In this document: piece after piece, positions 1-5,767 of the stretch
Position numbering within the stretch: the first letter of the stretch is position 1
How the letters are laid out: each line of letters opens with the position of its first letter
From: Clostridia bacterium
Lineage (GTDB): Bacteria; Bacillota_A; Clostridia; Oscillospirales; CAG-382
Assembly (NCBI GenBank): GCA_017517985.1
Contig: JAFWWX010000308.1
Location: 1 to 8,494, forward strand
DNA: 8,494 bases
Direction of reading: 5' to 3'
Program-made: the position numbers and the translations under genes
Notes under the pieces: model-generated
What the model was told of the DNA's origin: nothing
Seen by the model: only the letters and a program-made list of their open reading frames with translations
Databases searched by the model: none

Positions 1-2
1 TC

Positions 3-461
3 AGAAATATGCTCTGGGAAATTTGCGAGTCCTGCGGTGCAAATTACAGAGAGATGATGGCAAACTCCAAGTGCCTTTCAGCAGATGTAAATACTTGCTT
101 TGACCCCAATTTTGGCGATGCCTATGAAAAGAGAAACGCCTGCTGTATTAATCAAGGCGTATGCGTTACCAAGTTTACAGGCTCCGGCGGCAAGAGCAGT
201 ACGAACGATGCAAGCGCCGAATACTGCGCAGAGGTCAGAAAGATATTTGATGATGGAAATGTTCTCTGGCAGACAGGAGAGCTTGGCAAGGTTGATGGCG
301 GCGGTGGCGGAACTGTTGCAAAATATATTTCAGAGCTTGATGTTGATACTATTGACGTGGGGGTTCCGGTTCTGTCAATGCACGCTCCATTTGAGGTTGT
401 TTCAAAAATGGATGTATATATGACACACAAGGCTTTTACAGCATTCTTTATGAGAGGCTAA
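3..461 (+). CDS. M18-family zinc aminopeptidase, C-terminal part (5' end outside window)
   Basis: This is the end of a cytoplasmic M18 metallo-aminopeptidase, which removes N-terminal residues (often acidic ones) from peptides using two metal ions. The frame is open to the left edge, so the ATG at 9 is internal and most of the protein is missing. The visible 151 residues match the C-terminal part of the family. The segment LSADVN near the start carries the Asp that serves as a metal ligand. The block TGSGGKSSTNDASAE is followed by TGELGKVDGGGGG, which reads DQGGGG in most relatives I know. LSMHAPFE carries the last metal-ligand His. The remaining ligands and the catalytic Glu lie in the unseen part. 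The gene ends in TAA and is followed 21 bases later by a strong terminator, so it is the last gene of its transcript. Family assignment is secure; substrate preference is not visible. Confidence 0.93.
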   Translation, partial: RNMLWEICESCGANYREMMANSKCLSADVNTCFDPNFGDAYEKRNACCINQGVCVTKFTGSGGKSSTNDASAEYCAEVRKIFDDGNVLWQTGELGKVDGGGGGTVAKYISELDVDTIDVGVPVLSMHAPFEVVSKMDVYMTHKAFTAFFMRG

Positions 462-482
462 TAAGGGCAGATTTATCTAACA

Positions 483-522
483 TTTCCGGTGATGGTTTGT
501 AAACCACACCGGAAACCTTTTT
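483..522 (+). terminator. Intrinsic terminator of the M18 aminopeptidase gene
   Basis: TTTCCGGTG (483-491) pairs with CACCGGAAA (507-515), and TGGTT with AACCA continues the stem inward after one bulged A. The loop is TGTA. The stem is followed by CC and then five T (518-522). This is a textbook Rho-independent terminator that isolates the aminopeptidase from tepA. Confidence 0.9.
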
Positions 523-525
523 ATG

Positions 526-531
526 TATAAT
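526..531 (+). promoter_or_regulatory. Candidate -10 element for tepA
   Basis: A TATAAT lies just after the terminator and about 66 bases before the tepA start, preceded directly by TG. A second weaker box, TATAAA, is at 539-544. I find no convincing -35 hexamer at 16-19 bases from either, so this is only a candidate. Confidence 0.3.
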
Positions 532-597
532 ATATCGCTATAAAGTGCAAACTAAAACACAGAAAATATTTTAAAAAGAAGCATAAAGGCGGTAAAA

Positions 598-1422
598 ATG
601 AATAATCAGAAAAACAGAAAAGATAAAAATGATACCAACGCAGGTACGAGTTCTGACAACGAATACGAAAAGAATAACGAAGAAAACACAGAAGACAAAA
701 ATTCAGACGAAGAAAAGTCAATGGCAGACAAAAATTCTGCCCAGTTTACAAACATCGAAGATACCGGAAGTATTACAACCAAAAACGGTGACATTTCAAT
801 TCATACAATAATAATAGCAGGGCAGGTGGAGGGACATCAGGCGCTGTCCCCGCAGGCGAAAACAACAAAGTATGAGCATATACTTCCTCAGCTTGTCGGC
901 ATTGAAGACAGAAGTGATATTGACGGACTTCTGCTTCTTCTCAACACTGTTGGAGGAGATGTTGAAGCAGGACTTGCAATTGCAGAAACCGTTGCAGGTA
1001 TGTCAAAGCCCAGTGTTTCTCTTGTTCTTGGAGGCGGACATTCAATAGGAGTACCGCTTGCAACCTGTGCGGATAAATCCTTTATTGTTCCGTCAGCTAC
1101 AATGACACTTCATCCTGTCCGTATGAACGGACTTGTTATAGGAGTACCGCAGTCCTTCACATATTTTGCAAAAATGCAGGACAGAATTCTGAATTTTATA
1201 GTCGCTCATTCAAAGGCAGAAAAAGAAAAGCTCCTTGAGCTTATGATGGAAACGGATGAGATAGCAACTGATGTAGGAAGCGTTATAGATGGGGAAGAGG
1301 CTGTGAAAATAGGTCTTATCGACTCTGTAGGGGGGCTTGCGGATGCTATGGAGTGCCTTAAAGGGCTTGTTCGCGAAAAGAAAAACGCAAATAATAAACA
1401 AAATGTAAATTATGAGAAATAG
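598..1422 (+). CDS. tepA: TepA-family ClpP-like serine protease
   Basis: A cytoplasmic ClpP/crotonase-fold protein of the TepA (translocation-enhancing protein, YmfB) family, 274 residues. In Bacillus the family has been linked to export of pre-proteins and degradation of signal-peptide remnants. Residues 1-45 are a low-complexity tail rich in Asn, Lys, Asp and Glu, probably disordered. The fold follows: NTVGGDVEAGLAIAE (106-120 region), then GGGHSIGVPLA with the presumed nucleophile Ser149, then MTLHP with His172. Asp225 in ATDVG is the best third triad residue by position relative to the VKIGLID motif near the C-terminus; Asp220 is an alternative. The ATG at 598 has a weak ribosome binding site (AAAGGCGG, 585-592). 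An internal Met42 at 721 would remove the tail and is a possible alternative start. The rplJ promoter begins two bases after its stop, with no terminator between, so tepA transcripts can enter the L10 leader. Confidence 0.88.
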   Translation: MNNQKNRKDKNDTNAGTSSDNEYEKNNEENTEDKNSDEEKSMADKNSAQFTNIEDTGSITTKNGDISIHTIIIAGQVEGHQALSPQAKTTKYEHILPQLVGIEDRSDIDGLLLLLNTVGGDVEAGLAIAETVAGMSKPSVSLVLGGGHSIGVPLATCADKSFIVPSATMTLHPVRMNGLVIGVPQSFTYFAKMQDRILNFIVAHSKAEKEKLLELMMETDEIATDVGSVIDGEEAVKIGLIDSVGGLADAMECLKGLVREKKNANNKQNVNYEK

Positions 1423-1424
1423 TG

Positions 1425-1453
1425 TTGACAAATAAATAAAGTAGTGATATAAT
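1425..1453 (+). promoter_or_regulatory. Consensus sigma-A promoter of rplJL
   Basis: TTGACA at 1425-1430, a 17-base spacer, and TATAAT at 1448-1453: both hexamers are exact consensus. Transcription should start near 1460, just before the L10 leader. Such strength fits an abundant ribosomal protein operon. Confidence 0.93.
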
Positions 1454-1460
1454 CCATATG

Positions 1461-1602
1461 TTGACCTAAGAAAGCAGGTTGCGATATGCTCTAACGATTG
1501 GGAATTCCGGTCGCCTGCCGAGGAAAGCATTGACATAATTTTGTGTATTGCTTGCTCTGTGCTGTTTTGGTCACAGGGCAATTTTTATATATGTGTGTCA
1601 AT
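1461..1602 (+). ncRNA. Ribosomal protein L10 leader RNA (rplJL autoregulatory leader)
   Basis: Position, size and structure match the Firmicutes L10 leader. GCAGG (1474-1478) pairs with CCTGC (1514-1518), enclosing a large 5'-side internal loop and an apical 7-bp helix CGATTGG (1495-1501)/CCGGTCG (1507-1513) with loop GAATT. The closing strand runs into CTGCCGAGG, a conserved signature of this RNA as I know it. In Bacillus subtilis the L10-L12 complex binds this leader and promotes termination. Here a terminator hairpin follows at 1552-1586 and a competing helix can form at 1520-1557, so the same logic can be read. A further pairing, ATTGACA (1529-1535) with TGTCAAT (1596-1602), encloses the terminator. 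Confidence 0.85.
1552..1586 (+). terminator. Attenuator terminator inside the L10 leader
   Basis: TTGCTCTGTG (1552-1561) pairs over ten positions (one T-G wobble) with CACAGGGCAA (1572-1581), loop of ten bases, followed by TTTTT (1582-1586). It sits 78 bases before the rplJ start codon and after the strong promoter, so it must be conditional. The rival helix AAGCA (1525-1529)/TGCTT (1549-1553), extended by GAG (1520-1522)/CTC (1555-1557), takes up the 5' arm and would act as antiterminator (inference). Confidence 0.85.
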
Positions 1603-1648
1603 CCTTCCGTCAACTACAATCGTGGAGTATTTCTCTACGAAATATTAC

Positions 1649-1657
1649 AGGAGGTGA
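1649..1657 (+). promoter_or_regulatory. Ribosome binding site of rplJ
   Basis: AGGAGGTGA is an exact Shine-Dalgarno match, seven bases before the ATG at 1665. It fixes the start of L10 there and excludes the open frame that reaches back to 1548 through the leader RNA. Confidence 0.93.
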
Positions 1658-1664
1658 AACACAA

Positions 1665-2186
1665 ATGCCAAGTGCAAAGATTCTCGAACAGAAGAAGGCT
1701 ATGCTTGCTGAACTCGTTGAATCAATGAAGAATGCAGAAAGCGGTGTTCTTGTTAACTACTGCGGTATTACCGTTGAAGAAGACACAAAGCTTAGAAAGT
1801 CCCTTCGTGAAGCAGGTGTTGATTACAGAGTAATCAAGAATACCTACATCAGAAAGGCATCTGCAGAAGCAGGTCTTGAAGGTTTTGACAATGTTCTCGA
1901 AGGTATGACAGCTATTGCTATGTCTTCTGACGCTGTTGCTCCCGCAAAGATCCTCTGCAAGTATGCAAAGGACCACGAAAACTTCACAGTTAAAGCAGGC
2001 TTCATTGACGGCAGAGTAATTGATGTCGCAGAAGTTGAAGCTCTCGCAGCTATTCCCGGCAGAGAAGGCCTTATCGCAAAGATGCTCGGTTCTATCCAGT
2101 CCCCGCTTTATGGTCTTGCTATCGCTCTTCAGGCAATCGTCGACAAGAGTGGCGAAGCAGTTGCAGAAGCTCCCGTGGAAGCGTAA
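1665..2186 (+). CDS. rplJ: 50S ribosomal protein L10
   Basis: L10 anchors the L7/L12 dimers to the large ribosomal subunit at the base of the stalk, where translation factors bind, and also represses its own operon by binding the leader RNA. The 173-residue product has the usual family length. The N-terminal rRNA-binding domain shows the typical pattern ILEQKKAMLAELVESMKNAE, then GITVEEDTKLRKSLREAGVDYRVIKNT. The middle has EGMTAIAMSSDAVAPAKIL and the later block GREGLIAKMLGSIQSPLYGL, followed by the C-terminal helix and a short Ala/Glu tail that binds L7/L12. The start is set by a strong ribosome binding site. It is followed by rplL after 130 bases and is transcribed from its own consensus promoter through an attenuated leader. 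Confidence 0.97.
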   Translation: MPSAKILEQKKAMLAELVESMKNAESGVLVNYCGITVEEDTKLRKSLREAGVDYRVIKNTYIRKASAEAGLEGFDNVLEGMTAIAMSSDAVAPAKILCKYAKDHENFTVKAGFIDGRVIDVAEVEALAAIPGREGLIAKMLGSIQSPLYGLAIALQAIVDKSGEAVAEAPVEA

Positions 2187-2196
2187 TTCTGCTTTT

Positions 2197-2284
2197 TGGC
2201 AGTATGTTCTGCCATATGTGTGCAAAGCACAATCACAAACAATCACACCAATGTGTGTGAACTACATTAAAGGTGTATAACACC
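2197..2284 (+). other. rplJ-rplL spacer with a run of small hairpins
   Basis: The 130-base spacer holds four short stem-loops: TGGCAG/CTGCCA (2197-2202/2209-2214), TGTGC/GCACA (2219-2223/2227-2231), TCACAC/GTGTGA (2243-2248/2255-2260) and GGTGT/ACACC (2272-2276/2280-2284). None is followed by a T run, so they are not terminators. They may be sites of mRNA processing or stabilisation that let rplL be made in excess over rplJ, as the 1:4 protein ratio needs (inference). Confidence 0.45.
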
Positions 2285-2316
2285 AGAAAATTTATTTAAT
2301 TTGGAGGATTATTAAA

Positions 2317-2700
2317 ATGGCTACAGAAAAGTCTCTTGCTATCCTTGAAGAAATCAAGGCTCTTACTATTCTTGAACTCGCAGATCTCGTAAAGGCAATC
2401 GAAGAAGAATTCGGTGTATCCGCAGCTCCCGTTGCAGTTGCAGCAGCTCCCGGTGCAGCAGGTGATGCTCCCGCAGCAGCAGCTGAACAGACAGAATTCA
2501 ATGTTGAACTCACAGAAGCAGGCGCTTCCAAGCTCAATGTTATCAAGGTTGTTCGTGAAATCACAGGTCTTGGTCTTAAGGAAGCTAAGGATCTCGTTGA
2601 AGGCGCTCCCAAGGTTCTCAAGGAAGGCGTTTCCAAGGAAGATGCAGAAGCTCTCAAGACACAGCTTGAAGCAGCTGGTGCAAAGGTTACAATTAAGTAA
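2317..2700 (+). CDS. rplL: 50S ribosomal protein L7/L12
   Basis: L7/L12 forms the flexible ribosomal stalk that recruits and activates the GTPase factors EF-Tu, EF-G, IF2 and RF3; several dimers bind one L10. The 127-residue product has all three family parts. The N-terminal dimerisation and L10-binding region is about residues 1-33 ([28 protein letters not shown] with its family spacing). The Ala/Pro/Gly hinge is about 36-57. The globular factor-binding domain starts near residue 60 and contains [27 protein letters not shown] split by its usual turns. GGAGG at 2303-2307 lies nine bases before the ATG. A terminator 31 bases after the stop ends the operon; rpoB does not follow. Confidence 0.98.
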   Translation: MATEKSLAILEEIKALTILELADLVKAIEEEFGVSAAPVAVAAAPGAAGDAPAAAAEQTEFNVELTEAGASKLNVIKVVREITGLGLKEAKDLVEGAPKVLKEGVSKEDAEALKTQLEAAGAKVTIK

Positions 2701-2731
2701 TCAACTTTACACAGGTAATTTAAACAGAGAT

Positions 2732-2765
2732 AATGAGTTCGGATTTTCCGGACTCATTTCTTTTA
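2732..2765 (+). terminator. Terminator of the rplJL operon
   Basis: AATGAGTTCGGA (2732-2743) pairs with TCCGGACTCATT (2747-2758) across twelve positions with one wobble pair and a TTT loop. It is followed by TCTTTT. No rpoB or other gene on this strand follows before the convergent gene, so this ends the operon. Confidence 0.88.
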
Positions 2766-2832
2766 TATACAGGAAGAATATCCGGAAGAAAAAGAATTTA
2801 TTCTATTAAACAACATATAACATTTTTATAGC

Positions 2833-2875
2833 AAAAATGCACCCCAAAGGATTCTGCTCCTTTGGAGTGCGTTTT
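2833..2875 (-). terminator. Terminator of the histidine phosphatase gene, possibly bidirectional
   Basis: GCACCCCAAAGGA (2839-2851) pairs with TCCTTTGGAGTGC (2858-2870) with one C-A mismatch. On the minus strand the stem is followed by TTTTT (2833-2837), 20 bases past the stop of the phosphatase gene. On the plus strand it is followed by GTTTT, so it may back up the rplJL terminator. Confidence 0.8.
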
Positions 2876-2889
2876 GTACTTTTTAAGTC

Positions 2890-3537
2890 TTAAATGGTTT
2901 TGGGAAGGGATGTTATCATATCGGCAAGAAATTCCGCCTCTCCGATAACAAGCGGTGTTACCTTATGATTTTCAATATCATAATCAACAACCGAAACAGA
3001 GGCATTTTTTACCCAAATGTGGTCTTTCATGTTTTCGTAAGGTTCGCCTCTCCACTCACATTCAAGAGAACGGATTGGGGTTGCGTGCAGTGCAAGAAGG
3101 ACGGTTTTTCCATCATTTTTCTCTGCAATTTCCCATACAGCCCTTCTTACTCTCTCGCAAAGATCCTTTACCGCCTCGCCACCTGTCGGGCAGGAGTTGT
3201 ATATGTCGGTTTTCCAAAGGTCGTAGTCCGCTGCGTATGTGGCTTGTATATCTGTAAAAAGCTCATTTTCCCATTTTCCGGCACTTATCTCACGAAGTCC
3301 GGTGTCGGCAATAACTTCAAGTCCTTGTTTGGATGCAATTCTACATCCGGTATCAAGTGCTCTGCCAAGGTCGCTTGCATAGGCTACATCCAGTTTATAG
3401 TTTTTAGCAATATATTCTCCGGTTCTGTCTGCCTGCATTTTTCCAAGGTCTGTAAGTCCTCTGTCAAAAATGCCGTAGAATCGCCTTTCGTGATTTCCGA
3501 AGCTTTCGCCGTGTCGTACAAATATCATTCTTGTCAT
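2890..3537 (-). CDS. Histidine phosphatase superfamily protein (phosphoglycerate mutase-like)
   Basis: A cytoplasmic 215-residue phosphatase/phosphomutase of branch 1 of the histidine phosphatase superfamily. Arg8-His9-Gly10-Glu11 in FVRHGES carries the nucleophilic His that becomes phosphorylated. Arg59 in SDLGRALDT matches the phosphate-binding Arg. Glu83 in LREISAGKWE is the likely proton donor. His151 in LALHATPIR is the second active-site His. The pattern TDLGKMQA after the first motif is typical. Members act on sugar phosphates, cobamide precursors, nucleotides or phosphoproteins, and the sequence here does not decide which; no cobalamin genes are near. The start is the ATG at 3537, eight bases after AGGAG (3546-3550). 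The open frame extends to an ATG at 3585 but has no ribosome binding site there. It has its own promoter and terminator. Confidence 0.9.
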   Translation of the reverse strand: MTRMIFVRHGESFGNHERRFYGIFDRGLTDLGKMQADRTGEYIAKNYKLDVAYASDLGRALDTGCRIASKQGLEVIADTGLREISAGKWENELFTDIQATYAADYDLWKTDIYNSCPTGGEAVKDLCERVRRAVWEIAEKNDGKTVLLALHATPIRSLECEWRGEPYENMKDHIWVKNASVSVVDYDIENHKVTPLVIGEAEFLADMITSLPKTI

Positions 3538-3614
3538 AAACAGTTCTCCTATGTATTTCCGACAATGCCGCTTTTGTGTAGGCACTATCGTATATTTGCA
3601 TTTTCTGTGACTTT

Positions 3615-3643
3615 ATTTTACCACAAAAATGATAAAAAGTCAA
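3615..3643 (-). promoter_or_regulatory. Promoter of the histidine phosphatase gene
   Basis: On the minus strand TTGACT (3638-3643), a 17-base spacer and TAAAAT (3615-3620) form a good sigma-A promoter. The predicted start near 3608 gives a leader of about 70 bases before the ATG at 3537. It lies between the membrane-protein gene and the phosphatase, so the phosphatase need not depend on its upstream neighbour. Confidence 0.75.
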
Positions 3644-3689
3644 CAAACAGAAATTAACTGCATTAGGATTTTTTGTTTATACAGAAAGA

Positions 3690-4556
3690 CTACTTTCTTC
3701 TGCTGTGTTTCTTACGTTGTTTTTCGAGTGGCGTATCCGAAATCGGTTCTATTTCCGTATCTGTTTCTTTTGCTTCTTCTGTTGTTTTCAGTTGTGGAAT
3801 GAATTTTGAGGCAAAAAATCTCCTATTCCTTCCTATTAAATAAAAATATCCGATAATAGAAAAAACAACAGCACCGATGAGATTTACTATAAGGTCCTTC
3901 ATTGTGTCGGATATACCTATGTCAAGGTATCCATTTTCAATAACATAAGGTTCCTTTCCATCCGAGAAATATAATACTGTTTTTTTTATATTTTCAAGTT
4001 TAATTGGATCATTTATCCCGTCAGGGTGTAGCTTTACGGAGGAAATATCTGTCATAATCCGGTCTTTCTGCATATCAGAAAGTGTAAAGGTGTCCATGCC
4101 AAATTCAAAGAACTCCCAGAGAATACCGACTGTCATTGAAAAACTGAAGGCAACAAAAGCAACAAACAGGGGAGAAAGACTAAAGTGGAATCTTGGCGAA
4201 TTATTAAGAATATCAATCATCGCAAAGCCGATAGCCGCCATAAGAAAGCCGTTGAGTGTATGAAGCATTGTATCCCACCAGGGAATTCTTGTGTAGAAAT
4301 TACCAATTTCACCAAGTATCTCTGCAGCAAAGATAAAAAGAAGTATTATTGCCTGAAGTTCCGGCGTGAGTTTTACCTTGAAGGTTCTGTCCACAAAAGC
4401 GGGGATATAAAACAGTAGAAGGGTAAGAGTGCAGAGAAAAACTGAATAATAGTCACCCCGTAAAAATCGTGCAATAAGTATCCCCATAACAACAAAGGAA
4501 AGTACAGAATGAAGAACACCTTTTTTTCTTCTGCCAGTCTTTGTTTTTTCTTTCAT
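3690..4556 (-). CDS. Polytopic membrane protein of unknown function (possibly DUF2238/YjdF-like)
   Basis: I do not know a function. The 288-residue product starts with a basic cytoplasmic end (KEKTKTGRRKKG) and has about six membrane segments, near residues 14-30, 36-55, 66-87, 98-116, 126-150 and 222-243. A soluble loop of roughly 70 residues lies between the fifth and sixth, and a charged Lys/Arg/Glu tail ends the protein. Segments 3-5 carry charged or polar residues that should be buried: Glu79 and Glu83, then PWWDTMLHTLNGF with Asp95, His99 and Asn102, and GILWEFFEFGMD with Glu148 and Glu151. This WD...H...WEFFE pattern recalls the small integral membrane family DUF2238/YjdF, an assignment from memory only. 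AGGAGG (4563-4568) is six bases before the ATG. No clear terminator separates it from the phosphatase gene downstream on the same strand. Confidence 0.75.
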   Translation of the reverse strand: MKEKTKTGRRKKGVLHSVLSFVVMGILIARFLRGDYYSVFLCTLTLLLFYIPAFVDRTFKVKLTPELQAIILLFIFAAEILGEIGNFYTRIPWWDTMLHTLNGFLMAAIGFAMIDILNNSPRFHFSLSPLFVAFVAFSFSMTVGILWEFFEFGMDTFTLSDMQKDRIMTDISSVKLHPDGINDPIKLENIKKTVLYFSDGKEPYVIENGYLDIGISDTMKDLIVNLIGAVVFSIIGYFYLIGRNRRFFASKFIPQLKTTEEAKETDTEIEPISDTPLEKQRKKHSRRK

Positions 4557-4600
4557 AATAATCCTCCTTTATTGTATTAGTTGTCGTTACAATATATTTT

Positions 4601-4630
4601 AATATATTCAGGGGAAATTTATTCTGTTAA
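4601..4630 (-). promoter_or_regulatory. Candidate promoter of the membrane-protein gene
   Basis: On the minus strand TTAACA (4625-4630), an 18-base spacer and TATATT (4601-4606) precede the gene by about 45 bases. Both hexamers depart from consensus and the area is AT-rich, so this is tentative. Confidence 0.35.
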
Positions 4631-4740
4631 AAGTAGTTTCCGTATGTTACAAAACGACTTTTAATTTTGTTATGTGCTAAAATATTTTGCATTAATAATT
4701 TGATGAAAATTCTTATAAATAAATCACATTAAAATTATTG

Positions 4741-4780
4741 AACTGCACCACTTTGTAAGACTTTACAAAATGGTGCAGTT
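4741..4780 (-). terminator. Long hairpin after the rubrerythrin gene, probable terminator
   Basis: AACTGCACCA (4741-4750) pairs with TGGTGCAGTT (4771-4780). Inside, after one C-A mismatch, TTTGTAA (4752-4758) pairs with TTACAAA (4763-4769), leaving a four-base loop. The 17 pairs lie 27 bases past the rubrerythrin stop. The T run that should follow on the minus strand is poor (CAATAATTTT), so the stem is strong but the release signal is weak. Confidence 0.65.
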
Positions 4781-4806
4781 TGTAATAAAATAATGCTTAT
4801 TATTTA

Positions 4807-5457
4807 TTAATAGTTTTCTTCGCGGAGTTCAAAGTAGCTCTGGGGATGAGCACAAACCGGGCAAATCTCGGGAGCCTTTATACCAACCACGATGTGTCCG
4901 CAGTTACGGCATTCCCAAACCTTCACTTCACTCTTTTCAAATACCTTTGCGGTTTCAACATTTGAAAGCAGCTTTCTGTATCTTTCTTCGTGTGTCTTTT
5001 CGATTTCAGCCACCATTCTGAACTTCTGAGCAAGCTCAGTAAAGCCTTCCTTTTCAGCTGTATCGGCAAAATTCTTGTACATATCTGTCCATTCGTAGTT
5101 TTCACCTTCGGCAGCATGGAGGAGGTTTTCTGCTGTATCGCCAAGTCCGCCCAGTTCCTTAAACCACATCTTTGCGTGTTCCTTTTCATTGTCTGCAGTC
5201 TTCTGGAAGATAGCTGCAATCTGCTCAAAGCCTTCCTTTTTTGCTTTTGAAGCAAAATATGTGTACTTGTTTCTTGCCTGAGATTCGCCTGCAAATGCCG
5301 CTTCAAGATTCTTTTCGGTTTCTGTTCCTGCATACTTGTTTGTTGCCAGGATCTGTTCGAGCTTGTCACCTGTTGCCTTACACTTGGGGCATACAGCTAC
5401 CTCGCCGTCCTGAACTTCAAAAATGATGCCGCACACTTTACACTTGTACTTTTTCAT
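4807..5457 (-). CDS. rbr: Rubrerythrin with rubredoxin-like knuckles at both ends
   Basis: A cytoplasmic non-haem di-iron peroxidase that reduces hydrogen peroxide to water with electrons from NAD(P)H via rubredoxin-type centres, part of oxidative-stress defence in anaerobes. The 216-residue protein has three parts. Residues 1-30 form a rubredoxin-like Cys4 site: Cys6, Cys9, Cys23, Cys26. Residues 45-165 form the four-helix ferritin-like domain: Glu58 in FAGE, Glu91 and His94 in EKEH, Glu119 and Glu122 in GENYE, Glu153 and His156 in EKTH, a complete di-iron set. Residues 180-216 form the classical C-terminal rubredoxin: Cys183, Cys186, Cys199, Cys202. Classical rubrerythrin has only the C-terminal centre and reverse rubrerythrin only the N-terminal one. 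The N-terminal knuckle has a short Cys9-Cys23 spacing, so it could bind Zn instead of Fe. AAAGGA (5464-5469) lies before the ATG. Confidence 0.95.
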   Translation of the reverse strand: MKKYKCKVCGIIFEVQDGEVAVCPKCKATGDKLEQILATNKYAGTETEKNLEAAFAGESQARNKYTYFASKAKKEGFEQIAAIFQKTADNEKEHAKMWFKELGGLGDTAENLLHAAEGENYEWTDMYKNFADTAEKEGFTELAQKFRMVAEIEKTHEERYRKLLSNVETAKVFEKSEVKVWECRNCGHIVVGIKAPEICPVCAHPQSYFELREENY

Positions 5458-5499
5458 AATGATTCCTTTCTGTATCGTAATAAAATTTTACTTAAATAG

Positions 5500-5508
5500 A
5501 TTTTATCA
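5500..5508 (-). promoter_or_regulatory. Extended -10 promoter of the rubrerythrin gene
   Basis: On the minus strand the sequence TGATAAAAT fits an extended -10 element (TGn then TAAAAT at 5500-5505). The -35 position reads CTTTAT, which is poor, so it may need an activator. The leader to the ATG at 5457 would be about 35 bases. Confidence 0.55.
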
Positions 5509-5527
5509 CATTGTGCCAATAAATAAA

Positions 5528-5558
5528 GTAAAATTAATTACTTATTTGTAAAATTAAT
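5528..5558. repeat. Direct repeat GTAAAATTAAT with a 20-base period
   Basis: GTAAAATTAAT occurs at 5528-5538 and again at 5548-5558, so the two copies lie about two helical turns apart. They cover the -35 to -65 zone of the rubrerythrin promoter. They may be a regulator site or an AT-rich UP element; the composition is low enough in complexity that chance is possible. Confidence 0.5.
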
Positions 5559-5708
5559 AATACTATTTGCGAAAAAACATTATCTTATACACACTATTAA
5601 AGCATACTAATGTTCTTCTATATAAATTTTTTGGGGGTAGAAGGCGAAGTTAATAGTTAGTGACGCTGGATTATATGTATTATTATTCAATGCAAATTCA
5701 CGAAATAT

Positions 5709-5754
5709 TGTATATATATGTGCTATAATATGGTATAATAATTTTGCTTATAAT
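5709..5754 (+). promoter_or_regulatory. Tandem -10 boxes of the mgtE promoter region
   Basis: TGCTATAAT (5721-5729) and TGGTATAAT (5731-5739) are both extended -10 elements ten bases apart, and a third TATAAT lies at 5749-5754. A TTGTAT at 5709-5714 is 19 bases before the second box. Initiation near 5735-5747 would leave a leader of about 30-40 bases. Confidence 0.6.
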
Positions 5755-5760
5755 GGGGAA

Positions 5761-5767
5761 AAGGGTG
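5761..5767 (+). promoter_or_regulatory. Ribosome binding site marking the original mgtE start
   Basis: AAGGGTG lies seven bases before the ATG at 5775. No comparable site precedes the TTG at 5865 or the ATG at 5895, which shows that 5775 was the original start. Confidence 0.7.

Noticed and set aside
1548..1664. Longer L10 frame starting at 1548
   Set aside because: This stretch is the leader RNA with its terminator; L10 homology and the exact ribosome binding site start at 1665.
1722..2246. 174-codon open frame on the minus strand
   Set aside because: Antisense to rplJ; Cys-rich low-plausibility translation that reflects rplJ codon use.
3538..3585. ATG at 3585 as the start of the histidine phosphatase
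   Set aside because: No ribosome binding site there, the first 16 residues are unlike the family, and AGGAG precedes the ATG at 3537.
2965..3657. 230-codon open frame on the plus strand
   Set aside because: Antisense to the histidine phosphatase gene, no recognisable motifs or ribosome binding site.
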